Positions 1 to 9,295 are shown, counted from the stretch's first letter. The stretch is 64,000 nt of DNA from Helicobacter cetorum MIT 99-5656 (GCF_000259275.1 NC_017735.1:1769667-1833666); one strand, 5' to 3'. Notes: a model not told the origin generated them from the sequence alone. Numbers and translations: made by a program.

Positions 1-2
1 TT

Positions 3-3000
3 CTAAAAACCTATGATGGCTCTAATTTGGAATTAGAGGGCTTTAATACTAACATTACCTTAAGACCACACCAAAAGAACGCTATTTTTAGAACCATCCA
101 AGATAGAGTTGTGTGTTTAGACCATCAAGTCGGAGCTGGTAAAACCTTATGTGCGATTAGTGCTTGTATGGAGCAAAAACGCATGGGGTTAGTCAATAAA
201 ACTCTCATTGCTGTGCCAAACCACTTGACTAAACAATGGGGTGATGAGTTTTATAGAGCCTATCCTAATGCCAATGTCTTAGTGGTAGATAGCAAAGACA
301 TTACAGAAAATGAAAGAGAGCTTTTATACAATCAAATCGCTAATAACAATTATGATGCAGTCATTATCGCTCATAGTCATTTAAACTTACTTTCAAATCC
401 TATAGAAATTGTTGAAGAGATGAGACAAGAGGAATTAGACAACGCTTATGAAATTTTTGAAAGATTAGAAAACGAATATCTTGCTGACAAAAAGAGCAGA
501 AAAAAGCCTAGCGAAAAAGCCTTTAAAAATAAGATTGATAGGATTAATAAAAAATACGATGAAATCATTAAAAAACAAGGCTCTCACATTGACATTAGCC
601 AAATGGGGATTGATAACTTGATTGTTGATGAGGCGCATTTGTTTAAAAACCTAGCCTTTGAAACTTCTATGGAAAAAATAGCTGGGCTTGGTAATCAACA
701 AGGAAGTAATCGTGCTAGAGACTTATTCATTAAAACTCGCTACTTGCATAAAAACAATAAAAAGATGATGTTTTTAACCGGCACACCCATTGCTAATTCA
801 CTCAGTGAAATGTATCACTTGCAACGCTATTTAACCCCTGAGATTTTAAAAGAAAGGGGCTTAGAATACTTTGATGACTGGGCTAAGACTTATGGGGAAG
901 TGGTGAGTGATTTTGAGCTGGATACTTCAGCTCAAAACTATAAAATGGTCAATCGTTTCTCTAAATTTAATGATGTACAAGGTTTAAGCACAATGTATAG
1001 GCAATTTGCTGATATTGTTAGTAACGATGATATTTTAAAGCATAACCCACACTTTGTGCCTAAAGTCTATGGGGGTAAACCTATCAATGTGGTTGTGCCT
1101 AGAAGTGAAGAAGTTGCAGAGTATATTGGCATAGCTGATGAAAATGGCAAATATAACGAAGGCTCAATCATTGATAGAATGCAAAAATGCGAGGGCAAGA
1201 AAAACAAAAAAGGCGAAGATAATATCCTTTCATGCACCACAGACGCACGAAAAGTGGCTTTAGATTATCGTTTGATTGACCCAAGTGCTGAAGTAGAAAA
1301 AGAGTTTTCTAAAAGCTATGCAATGGCAGAGAATATCTATCAAAACTACATAGAAACTAACGCAGTCAAAGGCACACAACTTGCTTTTATAGGACTATCC
1401 ACCCCTAAAGTGCATTCTCAAAAGGTTAGTTTAGAGGAAGTGGAAAACACTAACGAACTAGAAAACAAAAAGGCTATAGATGACACTCAAGAACTACTAG
1501 AAAGCCTTTCACAATATGATGAAAATGGAAAACTCATTACTCCTAACAAGAAAGAGTTAGAAAATGAGCTTGATGAGAAAAAGGCTAAGAGCGTTGATCT
1601 AGATGAAGAACTAGCTAAGAATTGTAAGTTTGATGTCTATAGCGATGTCTTAAGACGCTTAATCAATTTGGGAATACCCCAAAATGAAATCGCCTTTATC
1701 CATGATGCAAAAAGTGAAGAACAAAAGCAAGACTTGTTTAAACGAGTTAATCGTGGTGAAGTGAGAGTTTTACTAGGTAGCCCAGCTAAAATGGGCGTAG
1801 GGACTAATGTGCAAGAAAGATTAGTGGCTATGCATGAACTAGATTGTCCGTGGCGGCCAGATGAGTTGTTGCAAATGGAGGGGCGTGGCATTAGACAAGG
1901 CAATATCTTACACGCTAATGACCCTGAGAATTTTGCAATGAAAATCTATCGCTATGCGACTGAAAAGACTTATGATAGTCGCATGTGGCAAATCATAGAG
2001 ACTAAATCTAAAGGCATAGAGCAATTTAGAAACGCCCATAAATTAGGCTTGAATGAATTAGAAGACTTTAATATGGGAAGTTCTAATGCGAGTGAAATGA
2101 AAGCCGAAGCTACAGGTAATCCGCTAATTATTGAAGAAGTCAAACTTAGGGCTGAGATTAAAAGCGAAGAGGCTAAATACAAAGCTTTTAATAAAGAGCA
2201 TTATTTCAATGAAGAGAGCTTGAAAAGCAACACTTCTAAATTAGATTATCTTAACAAGGAACTAGAGATTTTACTAGCCATAGACAAGGCTAAAGAAAAT
2301 AAGGGGAACAATGCAGAAATTAAACTCTATGATTTAAAAAATGAAACTAGCAAAGACTATGAGCTGATTAAGGCAAAAGTTGTAGAGCCTTTAAAGGAAA
2401 ATGCCACAATGAGCGAAGAATTAGAACACAAGAAACTTAAAGAACAAAACAAGAAAGTCGGCGAACAAAACAAGATTGTGTTAGATGAAGTCAAAAAGCA
2501 ATTCGCTAAAAACATGGATACCTTGTTTTACAATGAAGAAGAAAATTTTAAAGTCTTAGAGTATAGGGGATTTGTAGTGAATGCTTACAAATCTAAATAT
2601 GAAGTAGAATTTACTTTAAGCCCTAAAGATAATTTAGAAGTTGTCTATAGCCCTAGTAATCCTAGAAATTTGACTTTCATAAACGAAAACGAAACTATCA
2701 GTGTGCTTGACACTTCTTATAATTTCTGTAAGGATATTAAATTTGATAGCTTTTTAAAAAGGCTAGATAATGCGATTACTAAGCTCCCTGAAAAAGTCAA
2801 AGAATGTGAAAGCTCTATTGCAAATACTCAAGAAAATGTCATTAAATTCACTAGATTAGTGGAACAAAAACAAGATTATCCACGCTTAGAATACTTACAA
2901 GCTTTAAAACTAGACCATAGAACTTTAATAGATGATTTAGCTAAGATGAGTAAACACAAAGACTATAAGCCAGTGTTTAACCCTAAATCTAAAGAAGTCT

Positions 3001-3293
3001 TAAAGAAAATGGAAATTGAAAGAAGAGCGAGTTTGGAGAGTGAGGGTAAAGAAATGACTGAACTTAAAAACAGCAATAAAGAGCAAGAGGTTAAAGAGGA
3101 TATAAAGAGCGATGATGAAGTAAGACAACATATAGAGCAAGTGATTGAGAAAGTTGTAAAGACTAGCGAGAAAGTGTGCCTAGAGAAAGATGATACAATA
3201 AAACAAGATAAAAGACCTATCGTATCTATGCCATATAACAGATTTGCACCCACCAATAAGCAATATTCTCAAGAATCACATCTCACAATCTAA
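3..3293 (+). CDS. Snf2-like helicase of a conjugative element (5' end cut by window)
   Basis: The frame is open to the window edge, so this is the C-terminal 1096 residues of a larger protein. It shows a superfamily-2 helicase core: a Walker A motif (VGAGKT, near 129-146), a DEAH box in IVDEAHLF (near 626), motif III in LTGTPIANS, and motifs V/VI in GVGTNVQ and MEGRGIRQGN. The last 400 residues are lysine/glutamate-rich and probably coiled. H. pylori TnPZ elements carry a giant helicase/N6-adenine-methylase protein with this C-terminal half, so an upstream methylase domain is expected but not visible. The role in element transfer or defence is not established. The helicase call is firm; the identity with the TnPZ protein is inference from motifs and neighbours. 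Confidence 0.85.
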   Translation, partial: LKTYDGSNLELEGFNTNITLRPHQKNAIFRTIQDRVVCLDHQVGAGKTLCAISACMEQKRMGLVNKTLIAVPNHLTKQWGDEFYRAYPNANVLVVDSKDITENERELLYNQIANNNYDAVIIAHSHLNLLSNPIEIVEEMRQEELDNAYEIFERLENEYLADKKSRKKPSEKAFKNKIDRINKKYDEIIKKQGSHIDISQMGIDNLIVDEAHLFKNLAFETSMEKIAGLGNQQGSNRARDLFIKTRYLHKNNKKMMFLTGTPIANSLSEMYHLQRYLTPEILKERGLEYFDDWAKTYGEVVSDFELDTSAQNYKMVNRFSKFNDVQGLSTMYRQFADIVSNDDILKHNPHFVPKVYGGKPINVVVPRSEEVAEYIGIADENGKYNEGSIIDRMQKCEGKKNKKGEDNILSCTTDARKVALDYRLIDPSAEVEKEFSKSYAMAENIYQNYIETNAVKGTQLAFIGLSTPKVHSQKVSLEEVENTNELENKKAIDDTQELLESLSQYDENGKLITPNKKELENELDEKKAKSVDLDEELAKNCKFDVYSDVLRRLINLGIPQNEIAFIHDAKSEEQKQDLFKRVNRGEVRVLLGSPAKMGVGTNVQERLVAMHELDCPWRPDELLQMEGRGIRQGNILHANDPENFAMKIYRYATEKTYDSRMWQIIETKSKGIEQFRNAHKLGLNELEDFNMGSSNASEMKAEATGNPLIIEEVKLRAEIKSEEAKYKAFNKEHYFNEESLKSNTSKLDYLNKELEILLAIDKAKENKGNNAEIKLYDLKNETSKDYELIKAKVVEPLKENATMSEELEHKKLKEQNKKVGEQNKIVLDEVKKQFAKNMDTLFYNEEENFKVLEYRGFVVNAYKSKYEVEFTLSPKDNLEVVYSPSNPRNLTFINENETISVLDTSYNFCKDIKFDSFLKRLDNAITKLPEKVKECESSIANTQENVIKFTRLVEQKQDYPRLEYLQALKLDHRTLIDDLAKMSKHKDYKPVFNPKSKEVLKKMEIERRASLESEGKEMTELKNSNKEQEVKEDIKSDDEVRQHIEQVIEKVVKTSEKVCLEKDDTIKQDKRPIVSMPYNRFAPTNKQYSQESHLTI

Positions 3294-3535
3294 CAAATAT
3301 CTAACTGCACTCACTTTCCAAAGTGGGGCTTGCTTAAATCTTATCTTCTTTCTCAAAGCACTTTCTTTCCCCTTACTGCTTGTATTAGATTGTAAAACTC
3401 AATTCTAAGCACAACACTTACATACTGCATGACAGCTTATTTTTATTAAACCTATAATAGTATTAACAAAAATAGTTCTATTGATAACACAATAGAATAG
3501 TAATGAATAGAACTATTATATTATAAGGAGTTTTA
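3294..3535. promoter_or_regulatory. Intergenic leader of xerT with 12-bp inverted repeat
   Basis: No gene is seen in this 240-bp gap. A perfect 12-bp inverted repeat (AATAGTTCTATT, 3471-3482; complement 3506-3517) lies just before the recombinase ribosome site, with AATAGAATAG between the arms. It could be an operator or recombinase binding site. A motif close to ACTACATACTATGACAG occurs at 3416-3437 and recurs beyond the relaxase. Confidence 0.45.
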
Positions 3536-4534
3536 ATGATTTTATTAAAAGAGTTGCTACAAGCTATTAAGGAATATGCGGATTTTAAGTCCAAATGCTT
3601 TTCAAAATACAATGTAAAAGACCTGCAACGATACCAAAGTGTCCAATCAAGATTTATGGAGGCAAAAAATATAGAAGAGTTAAATGCGATTAGGAACAAT
3701 CTGATTAAGTTAGGTTGCAAATCCATGCATAATTTAAATGTTTTAATCCATTTTTTTAATTACATTAAGAATAATTACAAGGAGATAAAGGTCAAAGAAC
3801 TACAACTATTGCAAGAAAGCCATGTGATAAACTTTCTATATACTTTGAGTATTACTTACAAGTCTTCTTCTATGATGAATTTCAAAATCAATATAGGGAC
3901 TTTCTTTAAGTTTTTAGATAAATACAAAAAGATGAATTTTGATTTTACATTGAAAATAGCATTAGGAAAACACAAGAATTTGCCTAAATTTTTACCTAAA
4001 GAACAATTTTTTAACTACATAGATTATCTAAAAGGTCTTCCTTGTAAAAAGGATTTTGAAAAAAGAAGTCGACTTATAGCTTTAATTGTGGCATATAGTG
4101 GATTACGCACCATTGAAGTTAAAAATCTTAAGCTTGATAATATCCAAAGTGATGACTATAACTATATCTTTTCTATTAGAGGCAAAGGCAATAAAGAAAG
4201 GATTGCTTTAATCAAAAAGGAACTTATAGAACCCTATTTGAAAGAGTGGCTCAATTCTAAAACTAGAAATAGAAAAACTACCGCTAATGAACCTTTTAAG
4301 GGGGCTACTATAAGATATTTTCTAAATAAAACTTTAAAAGAGCTTGGATTACTTAACTATTTCAAGGGCGTTGGGTTACATATGCTAAGGCATTCCTTTG
4401 GGAGCTACATATATGGAGAAACTAAAGATTTAATCCTTACGCAAAACGCTTTGGGTCATTCTAATTTAGAAACTACCAAAATCTACATCCACACTAATAG
4501 CGATTATGGAAGAGTTGTAGCCAATCTATTCTGA
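3536..4534 (+). CDS. xerT: Tyrosine recombinase, XerT-like integrase
   Basis: A 332-residue tyrosine recombinase. The C-terminal catalytic domain shows the expected residues in order: Arg in SGLRTIEV, Lys in GKGNKER, the HxxR box in HMLRHSF, His in LGHSNLETT, and the nucleophile Tyr in TKIYIHT. The N-terminal 150 residues form the usual SAM-like core-binding domain. The start is supported by AAGGAG six bases upstream. XerT recombinases excise and integrate TnPZ/tfs elements in H. pylori, and the helicase on one side and ParA/relaxase on the other fit that role. Inverted repeats sharing AATAGAAT flank it on both sides and may be its targets or operators. Confidence 0.9.
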   Translation: MILLKELLQAIKEYADFKSKCFSKYNVKDLQRYQSVQSRFMEAKNIEELNAIRNNLIKLGCKSMHNLNVLIHFFNYIKNNYKEIKVKELQLLQESHVINFLYTLSITYKSSSMMNFKINIGTFFKFLDKYKKMNFDFTLKIALGKHKNLPKFLPKEQFFNYIDYLKGLPCKKDFEKRSRLIALIVAYSGLRTIEVKNLKLDNIQSDDYNYIFSIRGKGNKERIALIKKELIEPYLKEWLNSKTRNRKTTANEPFKGATIRYFLNKTLKELGLLNYFKGVGLHMLRHSFGSYIYGETKDLILTQNALGHSNLETTKIYIHTNSDYGRVVANLF

Positions 4535-4713
4535 AAGTTGAACCTAATTACAATAATTTAAATCATAATAGAATAACAAATTTATATTCTATTATGATAT
4601 ATTGTGATTATCTCTCAATAATTATGAATAAATTTCAATAATTCTATTATAAATTAAAAACAATAATTCCATTATATGCTATAATTCATTGAACTTTATA
4701 TTGGAGTAAGAAT
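4535..4713. repeat. AT-rich gap with 14-bp palindrome and ATTCTATT repeats
   Basis: A perfect 14-bp inverted repeat (ATCATAATAGAATA at 4562-4575, complement 4585-4598, 9-nt loop) follows the recombinase gene. Two degenerate copies of AATTCTATTATA follow before the next gene at 4714. The same AATAGAAT core occurs in front of the recombinase gene. This may be a binding-site array or the promoter/operator of the downstream operon. Function is inference. Confidence 0.4.
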
Positions 4714-5055
4714 ATGATTATTGATTTAAACACTAAACCTATCACGCTAGATTTTAAAAGAAAAGAAGTTTTTGAAAGCATAGAGTTTTTGCTAGATTAT
4801 CTCTATCTCACAAAGCATAATACTCTGCTAGAGCCAAAAGCTTTTTTAGAAAGCATTAAAGAGCAATACAAGACTTATTATAACCATATGGACAAAGACT
4901 ATCAAAAGAGCCAACAACAAGCATTTTTACACCTAGAGCAAAGAGCCAAAGAAGTGCGTAAAGAAATTGATAGATTATCACGCACTTTTTTAAAAACAGG
5001 AAATAGTGTGTATGGCAAAAGAATGATAGAACTTATGGAGCAGGAGGGCTTGTAA
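4714..5055 (+). CDS. Conserved-element hypothetical protein, 113 aa
   Basis: I do not recognise this protein. It is acidic/basic mixed, helical in composition, and has no signal peptide or membrane segment. A good ribosome site (TTGGAG) precedes the ATG. It is the first gene after the recombinase and is followed after one base by the next gene, so it heads a tightly packed operon that runs through the ParA-like gene. The middle (residues 48-85) is rich in Gln, Lys and Glu and may form a coil. Confidence 0.6.
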   Translation: MIIDLNTKPITLDFKRKEVFESIEFLLDYLYLTKHNTLLEPKAFLESIKEQYKTYYNHMDKDYQKSQQQAFLHLEQRAKEVRKEIDRLSRTFLKTGNSVYGKRMIELMEQEGL

Positions 5056-5056
5056 A

Positions 5057-5281
5057 ATGCACCTAGATTTTGACACCAATAGGCATAATTTTTATGATAG
5101 CGAAGTTAATCATTGTCTAAATATCCTATTGAGTTATTTATTCAAGACAAACCCTAACTTTAAAGGGCTAAATATTGATGAGTGTTTTGATGAGATTTCC
5201 AAACGCTATGCAGAACACTTAAATAATGGGGATAATGCCAAAAATCTCATTCTTTTTAACCAAATGGGGTTAAAGAACTAA
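5057..5281 (+). CDS. Small hypothetical protein, 74 aa
   Basis: An unrecognised 74-residue soluble protein. The start is one base after the preceding stop, with AGGAGG within the end of the upstream gene as ribosome site. The ParA-like gene follows after 15 bases with its own AAGGAG. The tight packing argues for a real gene co-transcribed with parA. No motif is visible. Confidence 0.55.
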   Translation: MHLDFDTNRHNFYDSEVNHCLNILLSYLFKTNPNFKGLNIDECFDEISKRYAEHLNNGDNAKNLILFNQMGLKN

Positions 5282-5296
5282 ACTAAGGAGACTTTT

Positions 5297-5962
5297 ATGA
5301 CCATAACCATTGCAAACGAAAAAGGAGGCTCTGGCAAAAGCACTCTGTGTTTAAATTTAGCCATACAGCTTTTATTAAATCAAAAAGATGTGGTAGCCCT
5401 AGATACTGATAATCAAAAGAGTTTAGAGGTATTTGCTGATATTAGGAGTGGGACTAATTTGCCACAATTCACGCTTTTTAATCGCACAGGTAACATTACC
5501 GATACCCTATCGCAAATGGTTAAAAAGTATGAGTATGTTTTAATAGACACCAAAGGCGAAAATAGTAAAGAGAGTCAAAAAGCCATGCTTTTAAGCGACA
5601 TTGTGCTAATTCCTACCACACCTAGCCAACTAGACACAGCGGTGCTACTAGAAATGCTAGAAAGAGTAAGCAATATTCAAGCGCTCAATGAAAATTTGAA
5701 AGTCTACATTGTGATGAACCGCATTCCTACCATTCCAAAACTCAAAGAAAAAAAGGCTCTCATTGACTTTATCAAAGAAAACAATGCGAATGAAAGCGTG
5801 TTCTTAATGGACAACATATTGAGCGAAAGGATAGCCTACATGCGTTCTGTTTCAGAAGGCTTTGGAGTTATGGAATATGGCAATAGCAAAGCCAAAAAGG
5901 AGTGGGAACTCTTTTATAAAGAGCTAGAGAACTATTTAAATTTAGAGATAAAGGAACAATAA
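5297..5962 (+). CDS. ParA/VirC1-like ATPase
   Basis: A 221-residue MinD/ParA-family ATPase. The deviant Walker A motif KGGSGKST lies at residues 10-17 (NEKGGSGKSTLCLN), and a Walker A' region (LDTDNQ) at about residues 36-41. The segment VLIDTKGENS corresponds to the switch II/Walker B region. Such ATPases in conjugative elements either partition the excised circle or, as VirC1 does, recruit relaxosomes to the transfer pore. Its position between recombinase and relaxase genes supports one of these roles. Its stop overlaps the next start by one base, so it is translationally coupled to the small DNA-binding-like protein that follows. Confidence 0.85.
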   Translation: MTITIANEKGGSGKSTLCLNLAIQLLLNQKDVVALDTDNQKSLEVFADIRSGTNLPQFTLFNRTGNITDTLSQMVKKYEYVLIDTKGENSKESQKAMLLSDIVLIPTTPSQLDTAVLLEMLERVSNIQALNENLKVYIVMNRIPTIPKLKEKKALIDFIKENNANESVFLMDNILSERIAYMRSVSEGFGVMEYGNSKAKKEWELFYKELENYLNLEIKEQ

Positions 5963-6264
5963 TGAATTTTAAGAATACCAAGCATTTGAAAGAAAATAAT
6001 GCAAAAGATTTACACGAGTTGGAGCAAAAATTTGATGAGCAATACAGCTCTGCTGATGAAAACGCCAAGCAAAAAGATGAAAAGAAAAATTTTACTATTT
6101 CTTTATCTGTAAAGACCATGCGAGATTTAGAGGCTTATCTCAAAGAGTTTGGCATATTTAATGAAAATAAAAGCTCCTTTATTCAAGAAGCCATAGAAGA
6201 GCATTTGAAGCGCAAAAAAAGCACATTGAAAGAAAGATTGTCGGAGCTTATAAAAAAATTGTAA
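5962..6264 (+). CDS. Small ParA-partner protein with ribbon-helix-helix-like C-terminal half
   Basis: A 100-residue charged protein whose ATG overlaps the parA stop. Residues 45-82 (FTISLSVKTMRDLEAYL and the helices after it) fit a ribbon-helix-helix DNA-binding fold: a short strand, then two helices ending in IEEHLKRKK. The first 45 residues are a polar arm. ParA genes are commonly followed by such a small centromere-binding partner, so it is probably the ParB-type component or a transfer accessory protein. This is inference from composition and position. Confidence 0.6.
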   Translation: MNFKNTKHLKENNAKDLHELEQKFDEQYSSADENAKQKDEKKNFTISLSVKTMRDLEAYLKEFGIFNENKSSFIQEAIEEHLKRKKSTLKERLSELIKKL

Positions 6265-6290
6265 CAAAACAATTAAATAAGGGAACAATA

Positions 6291-6752
6291 ATGGAAGAAT
6301 TTATATATGACCTAATAAACAGAGAGCTACTCTACACTGCTATTAAGAGAGTATTTGCCAAGCACCACATTAACCATAGCTTTGAATTTAGCGATATTTT
6401 AGGCTATAAGTCAAAAAATAATCGCTTAGAAATCACTCTAAAACGCAAGAAATCCCATACTTTAGAATGGTTTTATCAAATCCATAATGAGAGCGTTTTA
6501 GAATGCTTGAAAGAAGAATTAAACGCCCTAATGTCTAATGATGTTTTTACTAAGCCTATTAAAAGCATTCGCTTTTATTCCAAAAAGCCCTTATTTTTTC
6601 GCATTCTCTCTAATGTAAAGTTTATTCTTACGATGATTTTTTCCCCCTTAATCTTTCTTTATGCCACGATAGTGGTTTTTTACCAAGAGAGCAAAAGAGA
6701 GTATTTAAAAGACTTAGCAAGAGATAGGCGTATCAAAAAGCAATTGAAGTAA
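6291..6752 (+). CDS. Hypothetical protein with one hydrophobic segment, 153 aa
   Basis: Not recognised. Residues 1-100 are soluble. A strongly hydrophobic stretch at about residues 108-130 (FILTMIFSPLIFLYATIVVF) should span or anchor in the inner membrane, followed by a basic tail (RRIKKQLK). Lysine/arginine on both sides suggests a tail-anchored or bitopic protein. AAGGGAACAATA precedes the ATG. It may be a membrane accessory of the conjugative element. Confidence 0.55.
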   Translation: MEEFIYDLINRELLYTAIKRVFAKHHINHSFEFSDILGYKSKNNRLEITLKRKKSHTLEWFYQIHNESVLECLKEELNALMSNDVFTKPIKSIRFYSKKPLFFRILSNVKFILTMIFSPLIFLYATIVVFYQESKREYLKDLARDRRIKKQLK

Positions 6753-6761
6753 GGAGCATGC

Positions 6762-7088
6762 ATGAAATTTATCAAACTAAAAGACAAAACCTTTGCTTTA
6801 AGCGTGGATTTTAAAAGCTTGACTGATGATGAAAAGATTATCAAAATAAGAGAAAGAGCTATAGAAGATTTATTAAAAAATCTAGGGATAGAATCTGGCA
6901 TACATGTTTCTATTCATCAGGAATTTACGCATTTAGAAAGCCAAAAAGATATTATAGGCGTATTTTTTTGCGTAAACAATAATGATAACTACACCCTTAT
7001 TCTAATGCCCCCTAAAGCTTTAAAGATTGTTAGAGAAATGCTTAAAAACCCTTATTTTTTGAAATTTCAAAAAGTTTTCAATGAGTAA
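6762..7088 (+). CDS. Hypothetical protein, 108 aa
   Basis: An unrecognised soluble protein. AAGGAG sits 7 bases before the ATG, and the gene starts 9 bases after the preceding stop, so it is part of the same operon. The sequence alternates helices and hydrophobic strands (DIIGVFFCVNN, YTLILMPP). No catalytic motif is visible. The direction and spacing support a real gene. Confidence 0.55.
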   Translation: MKFIKLKDKTFALSVDFKSLTDDEKIIKIRERAIEDLLKNLGIESGIHVSIHQEFTHLESQKDIIGVFFCVNNNDNYTLILMPPKALKIVREMLKNPYFLKFQKVFNE

Positions 7089-7121
7089 ATGGCATAAGAA
7101 CCAGAGTTTAAGGAGACAACC

Positions 7122-7565
7122 ATGAACATTAACTACTTACTCAAAGCAAACGATTTGAATAATATTGAGATTAAGCCAGCAAGAGCTGAAGTTAAGATAG
7201 TCCATAATGAAGATGATAAAGATTATATCGGCTTAACCTTGTTTGATGTATTTATCCATAGGATATACAGAGCTAATCTTGTAGATAAAGATTTTATGAG
7301 ATATAAAGGGGGGTATTTTTACAAAGTAGCTCAAAATAAAGACAACCCTAAAATTTGGCATGTCTTTTTTCATATGGAAGTCCTACAGCTCTTTAGCAAG
7401 CACCAAGCAGAAATCTTTGATGTGGTTACAGAAAACCTATTCAATATCTTAGAGCTAGACAAAAACAAGCTAGAAGAAATTGTTTATGGTTTCTACATCA
7501 CAAAGCCTAATCTTGAAGAGCTAGAAATACAATGCCCCTTGTATATTTCTCAAAAATTCTCATGA
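7122..7565 (+). CDS. Hypothetical protein, 147 aa
   Basis: An unrecognised soluble protein of mixed alpha/beta composition with an AAGGAG site 8 bases upstream. It has no signal peptide and no transmembrane segment. It lies in the same-direction run of small genes between parA and the relaxase and is separated from its neighbours by 22-33 bases, consistent with operon membership. Confidence 0.55.
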   Translation: MNINYLLKANDLNNIEIKPARAEVKIVHNEDDKDYIGLTLFDVFIHRIYRANLVDKDFMRYKGGYFYKVAQNKDNPKIWHVFFHMEVLQLFSKHQAEIFDVVTENLFNILELDKNKLEEIVYGFYITKPNLEELEIQCPLYISQKFS

Positions 7566-7587
7566 CATTTAAAAAGAAGGATAAACA

Positions 7588-8610
7588 ATGAGAACAAAAT
7601 GCTTTTTTGTAGAAAATGTGGTTCATTTTAAAAAGAACACGCCGACAAGTCATTTTACAGACAATTTGAATTTGGCATTATCTAATAGCTCTTTGGAGCA
7701 AAAAATCACAATCATTAACGCTCTTTGCTTAGAAGTGTTTGAATATGAAGCTTCAAAGCCCCATGCTTTTGAGACCGCCCAGCTTGACTGGGCTATGGTA
7801 AGATTTGAAGTGGAGCTTATGAATTTACTTTGCCCTATTGATATTGAAAAAACAATTCCCAAAGATTTTGAAGTTGTCCCACAACAAATGGTTTTTAGCC
7901 ATAATCCTAACCCTAGCGATACCGAAAAGCTGGTGCGATTTTTGCTCCATAAATATTTCGGGTATGAAGATGAAGCTCATTTGCGTGATGAGTTTTTAAA
8001 AACAAGTAATGATAAATTCCTTGCAAAGAGACTTCATAACAATTTTTTAGAATACCCCCAAACTTGCTCAGTTTCTAGTTTGAATAAAATTTTAATAGAT
8101 TATTGCTCCCCATTAGTTAAGTATGAAAAAATGCTAACCATCACTCATGGGCATAGAAATGACAATCTTAATGCTTCAGGTCGCACAACTTGCTTACTCT
8201 ACTTAGTATATCATTACCAAAATGAGATTTTGGAGTGTTTAAACAATGATAAAAATTTATCGCTATTAATTTATGAGAAAAATCAGAATTTCTATGAGCT
8301 TAGAAAATTCCTAGTCATTTTCAATCGCTATGGCGTGCCTTTAACCAAAGAAGATATTAAAGACATAGAGCTAAAAGAAAGTGATAAGAAGTCTCTTCAT
8401 ATTGAGATTAAATACGATGAAAAAATTAAACAAGATTTATCCAAAGATATAGCAAAAAGGAAGTGGATAGAAAAAGATTTAAGAGAAGAAGTTATGCCTT
8501 TTGATAATCTTTATTTGGAGTTCAAAGAAAACTTTATAGATACCACATTCAAAGTCCTAGAAAGATTAAAAGAAATGAAACTATGGCGGCATAGAAGAGC
8601 AAGTAGATGA
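7588..8610 (+). CDS. Hypothetical element protein, 340 aa; 3' end may be disrupted
   Basis: An unrecognised, mostly helical and charged protein. GAAGGA precedes the ATG. Its last codons read KLWRHRRASR, a strongly basic tail unlike the preceding acidic helices. In the +1 frame from 8579 an open frame continues for 57 codons and encodes a polar stretch followed by a hydrophobic segment ending at 8750. Either the gene has lost its original C-terminus by a frameshift near 8576-8584, or it abuts the remnant of another gene. The main 330 residues look intact. Confidence 0.55.
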   Translation: MRTKCFFVENVVHFKKNTPTSHFTDNLNLALSNSSLEQKITIINALCLEVFEYEASKPHAFETAQLDWAMVRFEVELMNLLCPIDIEKTIPKDFEVVPQQMVFSHNPNPSDTEKLVRFLLHKYFGYEDEAHLRDEFLKTSNDKFLAKRLHNNFLEYPQTCSVSSLNKILIDYCSPLVKYEKMLTITHGHRNDNLNASGRTTCLLYLVYHYQNEILECLNNDKNLSLLIYEKNQNFYELRKFLVIFNRYGVPLTKEDIKDIELKESDKKSLHIEIKYDEKIKQDLSKDIAKRKWIEKDLREEVMPFDNLYLEFKENFIDTTFKVLERLKEMKLWRHRRASR

Positions 8611-8750
8611 GGCAGATAATGCGACATTCAGTGTAGCTTTTTATCCTTCTGGGCTTTTTGGCTTAGGCTTAAATATGGCTACAGGTGGCAATTTAGCAAT
8701 TGTATATTTTGTCTTTGTATGCTTTTTATTTTTGCTAAGACTTAGTTGAA
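8579..8750 (+). pseudogene. Gene remnant encoding a membrane-anchored C-terminus
   Basis: From 8579 the +1 frame is open to a TGA at 8748-8750. It encodes a Gly-rich stretch (YPSGLFGLGLNMATGG), then a hydrophobic helix (LAIVYFVFVCFLFLL) and a short end RLS. It has no start codon or ribosome site of its own. It overlaps the basic tail of the preceding gene. The composition looks like a real small-membrane-protein C-terminus, so it is probably the frameshifted end of the preceding gene or the relic of a deleted one. Confidence 0.4.
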
Positions 8751-8786
8751 TTTTGAACTTGCAAACAGATAAAAAATATAAAACCC

Positions 8787-8815
8787 CTATTGCTAAAAAG
8801 GTATTTTAGCAATAG
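8787..8815. terminator. Perfect 12-bp stem hairpin, possible terminator
   Basis: CTATTGCTAAAA (8787-8798), a 5-nt loop, and its exact complement (8804-8815). It follows the end of the preceding gene set. The flanks are C4 on the left and A5 on the right, so it is not a textbook rho-independent terminator on either strand. It might instead be part of the transfer-origin region. Confidence 0.45.
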
Positions 8816-9295
8816 AAAAAGCTCCCTTACACACTGCGTTATTAGAAGAGATTTTTAGCTATCCTTATTGAGATTTCTTGCTATTTTTTATTTTGCATTA
8901 AAGCTAATTTTTGTTATGTTTGAACGCTCTTTTTTGTAAGGCTATCCTTGTTGTTCTTGTAAAGATTTTAAGCTACTTTTTGTAGTGCATTATTTTGTAT
9001 TTTAAAAAGGGTTATAAGCTCTTTTTGTAATGGAATGAAAAGTGCTAATTCAAGAAGATTTAACGCTATTTTTCACAATGAATTTTACACTCTTTTTTGA
9101 ATGGATTTTTTAGTTATCTCTTATATGGTTTTTTAGTTTTAGCTCTTTCTTAGTAGAATTATCCATAGTTGTTTTAAAAACAAGATTTAAAAGATAGACA
9201 CGCCAAAAATGTAAAATTTTTCAAAAATGTATTTTATCAAATTTTAAGCTTCTACCTAGTCCTTTTATTTAGCCACCTGCTAAGGTCTAAAAATT

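Noticed and set aside
8570..8590. Programmed frameshift joining the 340-aa gene to the membrane segment
   Set aside because: No slippery site is present at the junction, and the alternative frame has a stop at 8576.
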